DNA of 64,000 bases. Origin: Anaerolineae bacterium. GTDB taxonomy: Bacteria > Chloroflexota > Anaerolineae > Aggregatilineales > Aggregatilineaceae. The notes beneath the pieces are model-generated. The model was not told the DNA's origin. It did no database searches and was given only the letters and a program-made list of their open reading frames with translations. Each line of letters opens with the position of its first letter. The first letter of the stretch is position 1. Shown here piece after piece: positions 57,080 to 64,000 of the stretch. The position numbers were made by a program, and so were the translations under genes. The stretch is from assembly GCA_023382715.1 (NCBI GenBank), contig JAHDWP010000013.1, positions 16,831 through 80,830 on the forward strand. The letters run 5' to 3'.

Positions 57080-58786
57080 ATGCAGCGGCAAGAGATCATT
57101 GCCAAGTACGAACAGAACCCGCACGTTGACGTGCTGGTCATCGGCGGCGGCATCAACGGCATCGGCACCTTCCTCGACCTGGCCCTGCAGGGCGTCAGCG
57201 TCCTGCTGGTGGACAAAGCGGACTTTTGCTCCGGGGCCAGCGCCGCTTCGTCGCGCCTGGTGCACGGCGGCCTGCGCTACCTGGAACACGGCTCGTTCGG
57301 CCTGGTGCGCGAGTCCTTGATCGAGCGCAACCGCCTCTTTCTCAACGCGCCTCACGCGGTGAAGCCGCTTCCCTTCACCATCCCGGTCTTCACCCGCTTC
57401 TCCGGGTTGCTGAACGCCCCGCTCAAGTTCGTCCGCCTGCTGAAGAGACCCAGCGAGCGCGGCTGGCTGGTCGCCAAGCTGGGCATGATCTTCTACGACT
57501 GGTTCACCCGCGGTTTCCGCGTCACGCCGACGCACCGCATGTTGTCGCGCGCCGAGGCTCTGCGCAAGCATCCGGCGCTCAACCCGGCGATCGTGGGGGC
57601 GGCTTACTATTACGACGGCATCATGCCCTATGCTGAGCGCATCGGCCTGGAGCTTGTCCTGGACGCCGAAGTCAGCAGCGCGCAGGCCCACGCCCTCAAC
57701 TATGTGAGTCTGGCGGGCGTGAACCACGAAACAGTCACGCTGCGCGATGAGCTATCGGGCGCGCTAGTCGCCGTGAAACCCCGTGTCGTGGTCAACGCTG
57801 CCGGCGCGTGGATTGACCTGGTCAATGGTGCGCTGCACCATAAGACGCGCTACATTGGCGGCACCAAAGGCTCGCACATCGTCGTCCGGCATCCAGAGCT
57901 GTGGCAGACGCTCGACAGCGGGGCGCTCTACTTCGAGAACAAAGACGGGCGGATGTGTATCGTCCTGCCGCTGGGCGACAAGGTGATTGTCGGCGCGACC
58001 GATCTGCGCATTGACGATCCGGACGAGGCTATCTGTTCGGACGAGGAGATTGACTACTTCCTGCACTTCACGAAGCATGTGCTGCCTGGAATCACTATCG
58101 ACCGGTCGCAGATCGTCTTCCATTTCAGCGGTGTGCGCCCGCTGCCCAGCACCGACGACGAGTTCACCGGCCTGGTCACCCGCGAGCACTCCGTCCGGGT
58201 GTTGGAGCCAGACGCAGAGCGCGCCTTCCCGGTGTATTCGCTGGTCGGCGGCAAGTGGACGACGTTCCGCGCCTTCGCCGAAGAGACGACCGACCGGACG
58301 CTGACTTTTCTGGGGCGGACGCGGCGGACCAACACGACAGAGGTGGCTATCGGCGGCGGCAAGGCGTACCCGCGCGGAGAGCAGGAGCAGGCCGCCTGGC
58401 TGGCCCACCTCCAGACGCAGACAGGACTCGCGCTGCCGCGCCTGCAGACGTTGTTCGAGCGTTACGGCACGCGCGCTGAGGCGATCGCTCAGTATATCGC
58501 CGCCGGCGAGGATGCTCCGCTCGACGACGCGCCGGACTACAGCCAGCGCGAGCTTCGGTTCCTGGTGGAGCGCGAGAAAGTGGCCCATCTCGACGATCTG
58601 CTGCTGCGGCGCACGCTGCTGGCCATGTTGGGGCAGGTCACGGGGCGGGTGCTGCGCCAGGCCGCGCAGATCATGGGGGCCGTTCATGGCTGGAGCGCGG
58701 AGCAGACCGCGGCGGAGATCGAGCGCACGATAGGGATACTCGTCACGCGGCACGGCGTCCGCGAGGAGCGCCTGCGCACGGAATGA
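57080..58786 (+). CDS. glpD: FAD-dependent glycerol-3-phosphate/erythritol-phosphate dehydrogenase (GlpD/EryB-like)
   Basis: 568 residues. The Rossmann FAD motif VLVIGGGINGIGTFLDLAL, GASAASSRLVHGGLRYLE, PTHRMLSRAEAL, ATDLRIDD and a C-terminal DAO_C domain (about 400-560) match the GlpD family. GlpD oxidises glycerol-3-phosphate with the quinone pool as acceptor; the close relative EryB oxidises erythritol phosphate. ATG 57080 lies 9 nt after AAGGGG. It is peripheral to the membrane. Cluster content (FGGY, RpiB, SorC) makes an EryB-like role as plausible as GlpD. Confidence 0.92.
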   Translation: MQRQEIIAKYEQNPHVDVLVIGGGINGIGTFLDLALQGVSVLLVDKADFCSGASAASSRLVHGGLRYLEHGSFGLVRESLIERNRLFLNAPHAVKPLPFTIPVFTRFSGLLNAPLKFVRLLKRPSERGWLVAKLGMIFYDWFTRGFRVTPTHRMLSRAEALRKHPALNPAIVGAAYYYDGIMPYAERIGLELVLDAEVSSAQAHALNYVSLAGVNHETVTLRDELSGALVAVKPRVVVNAAGAWIDLVNGALHHKTRYIGGTKGSHIVVRHPELWQTLDSGALYFENKDGRMCIVLPLGDKVIVGATDLRIDDPDEAICSDEEIDYFLHFTKHVLPGITIDRSQIVFHFSGVRPLPSTDDEFTGLVTREHSVRVLEPDAERAFPVYSLVGGKWTTFRAFAEETTDRTLTFLGRTRRTNTTEVAIGGGKAYPRGEQEQAAWLAHLQTQTGLALPRLQTLFERYGTRAEAIAQYIAAGEDAPLDDAPDYSQRELRFLVEREKVAHLDDLLLRRTLLAMLGQVTGRVLRQAAQIMGAVHGWSAEQTAAEIERTIGILVTRHGVREERLRTE

Positions 58787-58825
58787 GGGACGCGCTGTTC
58801 TCCCTGTCTCCCTTGTGATACTGTT

Positions 58826-58932
58826 GACGGGGGCGGATGGCGCGGCTGCGCAGCACCCCTGCGCAGCCAGCGTGTGCTCAGCCCGCCAACAGGATCTCTT
58901 GTGGGGAAAAGGCCAGGGATGAGAGGCAAGGA
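58826..58932. repeat. Degenerate dispersed repeat with inner palindrome
   Basis: GGCTGCGCA (58844-58852) and TGCGCAGCC (58860-58868) form a stem, followed by CAGCCCGCCAACAGG and GGAAAAGGCCAGGGATGAGAGGC, which match the right part of the family A copies. It lies between the FAD dehydrogenase and the second kinase. Confidence 0.5.
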
Positions 58933-58964
58933 CAGGTGCGGGATTTTTCAGACGGGGGCGGGCG

Positions 58965-60470
58965 ATGCCAGCGGAACGGCTTCTTTTAGGCGTTGACATC
59001 GGCACGACGAACGCTAAGGCGCTACTGGCGACGCCCGATGGCCGGGTGGTGGCGCAGGCGACCGCCAGTTATGGGTTGTCCACCCCGCAGCCGGGGTGGG
59101 TCGAGCAGGACCCCGCAGATTGGTGGCGCGGCGCGGTCGAAGTCATGCGCGCCGTCGTGCAGCAGGCGGGCGCACAGCCCGACCAGGTTGTCGCCATCGG
59201 GATCAGCGGACAGGGTTGCGCCGCCACGCTGATCGATCGCCGGGGCAATGTGCTGCGCCCTGGCATCATCTGGATGGACGCGCGCTCCGAGGCGCAGGCC
59301 GAGCGGATGCGGCAGTCTGCCGGTGAGCGCATCCTGCGCATCAACGGCAAGCAGCCGGCCCCCTACAATTATGACCCAAAGCTCATCTGGCTCCGGGAAC
59401 ACGAGCCGGAAACCTTCGCGCGCGCCTGGCACAGCCTGACCACGACCGGCTACATCAACTTCCGGCTGACTGGCGAGCCGGTCATGAACGTGTCGGACGC
59501 GAGCATCCCCTTCGCCTTCGACCAGCGGGCGTGCGACTGGTCGGAAGAACTCATCGCCGCCTTCGACGTGCCGCGCGGCCTGTACCCGCCCGTCGCCCCT
59601 TCGCAGCAGATCATCGGGGGCCTGCTGCCGGACGTGGCCCAGGCGGTGGGCCTGAAGCCCGACACTCCGGTCATCGCTGGCGGGGAAGACACGTCGGCGG
59701 CGGGCCTGGCGGCGGGGGCCGTCGAGCCGGGCCAGGCCATGCTCTCGCTGGGCACGGGCGGCTCGATCTACATTGTGACCGCGACGCCGCTCGCCCATCC
59801 GCAACTGCTCATCTTCGCCCACGTGCTGGAGCAGAAATGGTTCGCCGGGGGCACCATCGTGGCCTTTGGGGCGTCGCTGGCCTGGGGGCGCGATCTGTTG
59901 AGGCATCACAACTTCGAACAGATGACGGCACTGGCTGCCCAAAGCGAACCCGGCGCGCAGGGACTCATCTTCCTGCCCTATCTGAGCGGCGAGCTACAGC
60001 CGATCAACGACGGCAACGCGCGCGGCGTGTTCTTCGGCCTGAGCCTCAACACCGGCCAGGCCGAGCTTGTCCGCGCCATCATGGAAGGCGTGGCTTTCGC
60101 GATGGCTCACAACATCCTGGTCGCCGAAGAGGTGGGGGCGACCGTCAGTGAGCTACATGCCGTCGGCGGGCCGACGCGCAGCCCGCTGTGGTGCCAGATC
60201 ATCGCCGACATCACGGGCCGGCCCCTGATTGTGCTGAAGGATAACCCCGGCGCGCCGCTGGGCGATGTCTTCCTGGCGGCTGCCGCCGTCGGCCTCATCC
60301 CCGACGCGGGCCAGGCGGCGGCGCAGGCGGCCCAGGCGGAGCGCGTCTATGCCCCGCGCCCGCAGACTCAAGCGCTCTATCGCGATCTGTTCGCTACCTA
60401 TCGCGCGCTGTACCCGGACCTCAAGGCGCGTTTCGCGCAGTTGGCGAGCCGCTCCCCCGGCGAGGCGTGA
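58965..60470 (+). CDS. FGGY-family carbohydrate kinase 2 (XylB-like)
   Basis: 501 residues. LLLGVDIGTTNAKALLATPD, GWVEQDPADWWRGAV, ISGQGCAATLID (QG in place of the QM usual in XylB), GIIWMDARSEAQAERM, and the ATP-site AVGGPTRSPLWCQIIADITG are visible. It resembles xylulokinase-type members more than the first kinase does, so the two kinases probably act on different substrates, such as a polyol and its ketose product. A dispersed repeat separates it from the preceding genes, so it may have its own transcript. A GGGGGCGGGCG sequence precedes ATG 58965. Confidence 0.9.
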   Translation: MPAERLLLGVDIGTTNAKALLATPDGRVVAQATASYGLSTPQPGWVEQDPADWWRGAVEVMRAVVQQAGAQPDQVVAIGISGQGCAATLIDRRGNVLRPGIIWMDARSEAQAERMRQSAGERILRINGKQPAPYNYDPKLIWLREHEPETFARAWHSLTTTGYINFRLTGEPVMNVSDASIPFAFDQRACDWSEELIAAFDVPRGLYPPVAPSQQIIGGLLPDVAQAVGLKPDTPVIAGGEDTSAAGLAAGAVEPGQAMLSLGTGGSIYIVTATPLAHPQLLIFAHVLEQKWFAGGTIVAFGASLAWGRDLLRHHNFEQMTALAAQSEPGAQGLIFLPYLSGELQPINDGNARGVFFGLSLNTGQAELVRAIMEGVAFAMAHNILVAEEVGATVSELHAVGGPTRSPLWCQIIADITGRPLIVLKDNPGAPLGDVFLAAAAVGLIPDAGQAAAQAAQAERVYAPRPQTQALYRDLFATYRALYPDLKARFAQLASRSPGEA

Positions 60471-60623
60471 CAGCGGAGGGAGAAGCGAGGGAAAAAACGC
60501 AAACTCCAGACGCCTCTTCCCTGGTGGAGAAGTGCCTGGAGTGGCGAGCAGCAGCGCACAGCCAGCGGCGGACTTCGCCAATGCGCCCTGGCGCACAGCG
60601 CTTCACAGGTGGGGGGTCGCTCG
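60471..60623. other. Gap between convergent genes
   Basis: 153 nt without gene evidence. It contains CCTCTTCCCTGGTGGAGAAG and CCAATGCGCCCTGGCGCACAG segments reminiscent of degenerate repeats. No terminator with a T-tract is seen. Confidence 0.4.
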
Positions 60624-61973
60624 TCAATCGGGGGCGGCGGCTGGCTCCTCGCGGATGTCCTCGTGCTCGCCGGCTTCGCGGGCGGGCGGGGTGATCACCA
60701 GCCGTATCTTGCGGATGCGCTTCTCGTCCACGCTCAGCACTTCCATGTGCAGGTTGTCCACGTCGAGGGTCTCGCCCACGACCGGCACCTTGCCCAGCTT
60801 GCTGAAGACGTACCCGGCCAGCGTATCGCTGTCCTCGGTCGGCAGGTCGGCACCGAGCAGGCGGTTGAGGTCGTCCAGATCGATTCCGGCGTCGAAAAGG
60901 TACTCGTGCTCGCCGATCTTCTGGTAGGCCTCTTCCTCGTTCAGGTCGTATTCGTCGCGAATTTCGCCGACGATCTCCTCGATCAGGTCTTCCAGCGTCA
61001 CCAGCCCCGCCGTGCCGCCGTACTCATCCACGACGATGGCCTGATGCACCTTGCGCTGCTGCATATCCTGCAACAGATCGCCCGCTTTCTTCGACTCCGG
61101 CACGAAGTACGCCGGGCGCAGCATGTCGCGGATGAGACGTTCCATCTCGCCGTCGCGCCACGAAGCCAGCAGGTCTTTGGCGTAGAGCAGGCCGCGAATG
61201 TGGTCAATGGACTCTTCGAAGACGGGGATGCGCGAATGGCCCGCCTCGACGATGGTGTTGAGCGCCTGGGGCAGTGGCGTGTTGATGTCCAGGGCGACCA
61301 TGTCTATGCGCGGGACCATCACCTCGCGCGTCAGCGTGTCGCCGAACTGGAAGATCGAGTAGATCATCTCCTTCTCTTCGTCCTCAATCGCCCCGCCCTC
61401 TGAGCCGGCGTCCACGAGCAGCATGATCTCTTCTTCCGTGACCAACCCCAATGCCGTGCGCCCGACGAAAGGCCGGGCGACCCTATTGCTGACCCAGTAC
61501 AGCAGGCGCAACAGCGGGGCCAGCGCGCGAGACAGCCAGTCAATGGGGCGGACGACGCGCAAAGCCAGCGTATCCGCATGGCCGAGCGCGATAGTGGCCG
61601 GCAGTATCTCGCCAAAGACCAGCGTCAGGATAGCGGCGAAAGACAACACCCCTCCATAGGCGATCAGATCGGCCAGGCCGCTGCTCATGCCCTGTTGCAG
61701 CAGAGTGTCGCGCAGCGGCGGCACGATGGCCACGGCTGCCACCAGAGCGATGCCAAAGCGCAGGGCCAGGTCCACGATTTGCTGCGAGGCCAGCAGGCGC
61801 GTCGCGTCGTTGGCCAGGTTGAAGCTGCGCGCGGCGCGGCTGTTCCCCTCGTCGGCCAGGTCTTTGAGTTTCGCCTTGTGAGCGTTGATGAGGGCCACAT
61901 AGGACATCTTGAGCGCGGCGTTGAGCAGGATAATCGCGCTCAACAGCAGCAGCCCGGTTACGCTATCGTTCAC
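60624..61973 (-). CDS. CNNM/CorC-type hemolysin-family transporter
   Basis: 449 residues. A CNNM (DUF21) membrane domain of about four helices (1-170), with FGEILPATIAL as the conserved site, is followed by two CBS domains (about 200-330; VMVPRIDMVAL, VPESKKAGDLLQDMQ, IVVDEYGGTAGLVTLEDLIEEI) and a C-terminal CorC_HlyC domain (about 345-430). Relatives (CorB/CNNM) export Mg2+ or Co2+ and bind ATP through the CBS pair. A promoter lies about 220 nt upstream. Confidence 0.93.
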   Translation of the reverse strand: MNDSVTGLLLLSAIILLNAALKMSYVALINAHKAKLKDLADEGNSRAARSFNLANDATRLLASQQIVDLALRFGIALVAAVAIVPPLRDTLLQQGMSSGLADLIAYGGVLSFAAILTLVFGEILPATIALGHADTLALRVVRPIDWLSRALAPLLRLLYWVSNRVARPFVGRTALGLVTEEEIMLLVDAGSEGGAIEDEEKEMIYSIFQFGDTLTREVMVPRIDMVALDINTPLPQALNTIVEAGHSRIPVFEESIDHIRGLLYAKDLLASWRDGEMERLIRDMLRPAYFVPESKKAGDLLQDMQQRKVHQAIVVDEYGGTAGLVTLEDLIEEIVGEIRDEYDLNEEEAYQKIGEHEYLFDAGIDLDDLNRLLGADLPTEDSDTLAGYVFSKLGKVPVVGETLDVDNLHMEVLSVDEKRIRKIRLVITPPAREAGEHEDIREEPAAAPD

Positions 61974-62190
61974 CGAGTTTTCCCTTTATCGCTGAGAGAG
62001 AGACCAGGCTGCAGAGGCGTGAGAGGCAGCCCAGCATAGCGTGCGCGCACTGTCCCCACACGGGCCGGGCAGGCGCGGCTGAATGGGCTGGGCTACATAA
62101 TGGGGGTTCAGCAGAGTCGTCGAACACGCTTGGACACATCACTCAATCGCGCGATGGCGCCACCTGGTAGGCGCAGCATCACCAGCGCGC

Positions 62191-62218
62191 ATTGTACCAC
62201 AAACAGGGAGCGCGTCAA
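62191..62218 (-). promoter_or_regulatory. sigma70-type promoter of the CNNM transporter
   Basis: On the minus strand TTGACG (62218-62213), a 16-nt spacer and TACAAT (62196-62191). It gives a leader of about 210 nt before ATG 61973, in which I see no gene; Mg2+ transporter leaders are sometimes regulatory. Confidence 0.6.
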
Positions 62219-62295
62219 AGAGGGCGCGCGGGGCAGTTGTGCGCGCAGAAGCGTCGCCCTGCTGCGCCTTGGGCGTCAGGCCCCTGCGGCGAGTC

Positions 62296-63102
62296 TCACA
62301 GCGGCTCCAGGGCGATGTGATCGAGCGCCAGCCATTGGCGCTCCGTCGTGGCCAGCAGGCCGAAACGGAAGCGCCCCGCCGGCGTGACGATGGCGTACTG
62401 GTTATCCAGCCAGGCGATGAATCCCAGCGGGCCGCGCGGCGCGCACGGCGTGACGTGCACCGCCTGCCCATCCACTGCGAAGCGGACGGAGTCCGCGCGC
62501 CATTCCAGCGTGTAGGTGTGCGGCGTGGCGAGGTCGGCGGGCAGGCGCGCTTCCGAGACATTGATCGCTCGCTGGGCGACCGGCCACAGCGCGCGGTAGA
62601 GCGCCAGCACGCGCATCGCCAGGAAACCCGCCGGCGCCAGCGGCGCCAGCGCCAGGAACGCGGGGCGCGCCGCGTCAATGGTGGCCGCCTTCCAGCCCCA
62701 GCCGGGCGTGTCGCGGGCCAGGGCCATGTTGCTCGGCGGAGAGGCGAAGAAGAACCACGCTGCGCGCGGCGGGCGTGGCAATCCTCGCCTGCCGAAGACG
62801 AACGGCTCGTTCCACAGGCCGAATCCGGCGGTGCCGCGCAGCGCGTCCGCGCCGTGCGAGGCCCAGGCGCGGACGGTCAGGCGCAGCGGGGGCCACCAGG
62901 GAAAGGCGCGGCGCGGCAACCCGGCGTAGTCGCTGATCTGCGCGTCGCTGTAGTGCTGAATATCTGCCAGATCGAGAACACAGCGCAGGGTGCCGCCCTG
63001 CAGGGCCAGCGAACCGTTGCCCGTCGCCCAGGGATGCCAGCGCGGGGCGAGCGCGTCGCCTGCAAAAGTTTCGACGACGGTGGCGCGTGCGGGGGCGCTC
63101 AT
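62296..63102 (-). CDS. Concanavalin-A-like lectin/glucanase-fold protein
   Basis: 268 residues. The pattern of beta strands with ETFAGDALAPRWHPWATGNG at the N-terminus, TAGFGLWNEPFVFG, WFFFASPPSNMAL and TYTLEWRADSVRFAVDGQ at the C-terminus resembles the jelly-roll of GH16/laminin-G-like proteins, but the GH16 catalytic ExDxxE motif is not evident, so a binding or structural role is likelier. ATG 63102 overlaps the stop of the upstream hydrolase gene (ATGA), so translation is coupled. No signal peptide. Function unknown. Confidence 0.72.
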   Translation of the reverse strand: MSAPARATVVETFAGDALAPRWHPWATGNGSLALQGGTLRCVLDLADIQHYSDAQISDYAGLPRRAFPWWPPLRLTVRAWASHGADALRGTAGFGLWNEPFVFGRRGLPRPPRAAWFFFASPPSNMALARDTPGWGWKAATIDAARPAFLALAPLAPAGFLAMRVLALYRALWPVAQRAINVSEARLPADLATPHTYTLEWRADSVRFAVDGQAVHVTPCAPRGPLGFIAWLDNQYAIVTPAGRFRFGLLATTERQWLALDHIALEPL

Positions 63103-63851
63103 GGTGCGGCGCTGGCGGCCTGCAGATGATCCCACAGCGTCCGGCGGAAGGCGTCCGGCTGCTCGCGGTGAATGGGGTGGCCGCTTTCGAACATGACCAG
63201 TCGCCCGCGCGGAGTCCGCGCGACGAGCTGGCGCGCGGCGTGCTCCGGGTTGAGTTCATCCTGGCGGCCCAACATGAGCAGCAACGGGCAGTTGATGCGA
63301 TCGGCCTGGCTCAGGCTGACGTCGCCGCCGCTATCAACGATCTGCTTCATGGCCGTGACCCAGCCCAGCACCATGCGCTCGATGTGCTCCGGCCCGTGCA
63401 GGGCGCGCAATTCGTCGCTCACCCAGGTGGGCGGCCACTTCTGCTGGACGATCGGGCGCAGCTCCGGCGGGAAGAAGCCCACCGCCCCCCAGGCCGCCAC
63501 CGAGCGAACCAGGTCGGGGCGCAGGATGGGCAGCAGCAGGGCCACTTCGCCGCCATCGCTGAAGCCGGCGATGTGCGCCTCGCGCACGCCGAGCGCGTCC
63601 AGCCAGGCGGCGAGATCTTCGGCGTCGCGGCGGTAGAAGTCGCGGGAGTACGTGCGCGGCTTGGGGCCGGAGCGCCCGTAGCCGCGCCGGCTGGGGGCCA
63701 GCACGCGGAAATGAGGCCGCAGCCAGGCGATCTCCGGGCCGAAGGTGTGATCCCACGCGCCCAGCCAGCCGTGAATCAGCACGACCGCGGGCTTATCGCC
63801 GCCCGTATCACCGTAGTCCAGCGTTGCGCCGTTCGCGTTCAGAGTAGGCAT
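63099..63851 (-). CDS. Alpha/beta-fold hydrolase
   Basis: 250 residues. The nucleophile elbow G-F-S98-D-G-G, the oxyanion region LIHGWLGAWDH, the acid Asp in LGRQDELNP and the catalytic His in SGHPIHRE complete the triad; the nucleophile motif is GFSDGG. It belongs to the broad esterase/haloalkane-dehalogenase-like superfamily, and the substrate cannot be told. GGAGAAAAT lies upstream of ATG 63851 (MPTLNANGATLDYG). The following lectin-like gene overlaps by 4 nt. Confidence 0.9.
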   Translation of the reverse strand: MPTLNANGATLDYGDTGGDKPAVVLIHGWLGAWDHTFGPEIAWLRPHFRVLAPSRRGYGRSGPKPRTYSRDFYRRDAEDLAAWLDALGVREAHIAGFSDGGEVALLLPILRPDLVRSVAAWGAVGFFPPELRPIVQQKWPPTWVSDELRALHGPEHIERMVLGWVTAMKQIVDSGGDVSLSQADRINCPLLLMLGRQDELNPEHAARQLVARTPRGRLVMFESGHPIHREQPDAFRRTLWDHLQAASAAP

Positions 63852-63887
63852 GGGATTTTCTCCAGTGAGCACGCCTTAGAGGGTGCC

Positions 63888-64000
63888 TGGTAAGCTCCCC
63901 TCATCCCCCAGCCCCTTCTCCCTCCAAGGGGAGAAGGGGAGCAAGGCGCAGGATTTCCCCTCGCCCCGGTGAGGGAGAGGGGTGCAGGGGTGAGGGGTTT
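63888..64000. repeat. Dispersed repeat, inverted near-copy of 3787-3905
   Basis: Read on the minus strand it starts AAACCCCTCACCCCTGCACC, runs through CCGGGGCGAGGGGAAA and CTTGCTCCCCTTCTCCCC, and matches 3794-3905 with only a few differences. It runs to the window edge. The copy borders GTGCCTGG on its left, as the first copy does. Confidence 0.8.

Overview
The window is 64 kb of GC-rich bacterial chromosome, densely coded on both strands, with no phage, insertion-sequence or CRISPR signature. It has two tRNA genes and many short GC-rich palindromic repeats between genes. The fused b6-type cytochrome b with a menaquinone-style Qo loop, a LysM/amidase cell-wall gene pair, sigma70-like promoters (TTGACC-N17-TATAAT in front of the tRNAs) and frequent GTG/TTG starts fit a Chloroflexota (Anaerolineae-like) bacterium. 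That assignment is inference; no taxonomic marker gene is present.

Layout. 1-4 kb (mostly minus): LysM membrane protein (cut by the window edge), HD hydrolase, tRNA-Ser, glutaredoxin-like protein, N-acetylmuramoyl-alanine amidase. 4-11 kb (plus): SurE, a glycerophosphodiesterase-like protein, a thioredoxin lipoprotein, then an overlapping signalling operon (receiver-ATPase hybrid, PAS-GAF histidine kinase, VanZ). 11.5-18 kb: GH31 glycosidase, tRNA-Lys with its own promoter and terminator, two tandem small membrane paralogues, a metallo-beta-lactamase-fold hydrolase and an EEP nuclease/phosphatase-like protein. 18-24.4 kb: a respiratory cluster of SUMF1 lipoprotein, cytochrome b, Rieske protein and a membrane-anchored diheme cytochrome c fused to a PQQ-type sugar dehydrogenase, followed by an SGNH protein. 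24.6-31 kb: ROK kinase, aminotransferase, AAA ATPase, and a magnesium/cobalt-chelatase gene in which a -1 frameshift signal joins the AAA+ (I-type) and VWA (D-type) halves. 31.5-45 kb: ClpC, Fur-family regulator, a membrane protein, a polysaccharide-type ABC exporter (Wzm/Wzt-like), a MacB-like transporter whose permease gene lies between two ATPase genes, a STAS protein, and small membrane and secreted proteins. 45-60.5 kb: a polyol/sugar-alcohol catabolic cluster of RpiB-like isomerase, SorC regulator, HAD-IIA phosphatase, ABC importer with two different ATPases, two FGGY kinases, sn-glycerol-1-phosphate dehydrogenase and a GlpD/EryB-like FAD dehydrogenase. 60.6-64 kb (minus): CNNM/CorC-type transporter, a lectin-like protein and an alpha/beta hydrolase.

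How the genes work together. In the respiratory cluster, cytochrome b and Rieske would oxidise menaquinol, and the fused cytochrome c-dehydrogenase could add electrons from periplasmic sugar oxidation directly at the cytochrome c level. In the polyol cluster, the importer brings in a small polyol, an FGGY kinase phosphorylates it, and the FAD and NAD(P) dehydrogenases and the RpiB-like isomerase pass it to central metabolism. The SorC protein, divergent from the operon, probably controls it through an inverted repeat near the operon promoter. The most notable single feature is the frameshift signal at 29910-29948: an A8 slippery run, a 6-nt spacer and an 8-bp hairpin, followed by a D-type reading frame without a conventional start codon near its beginning.
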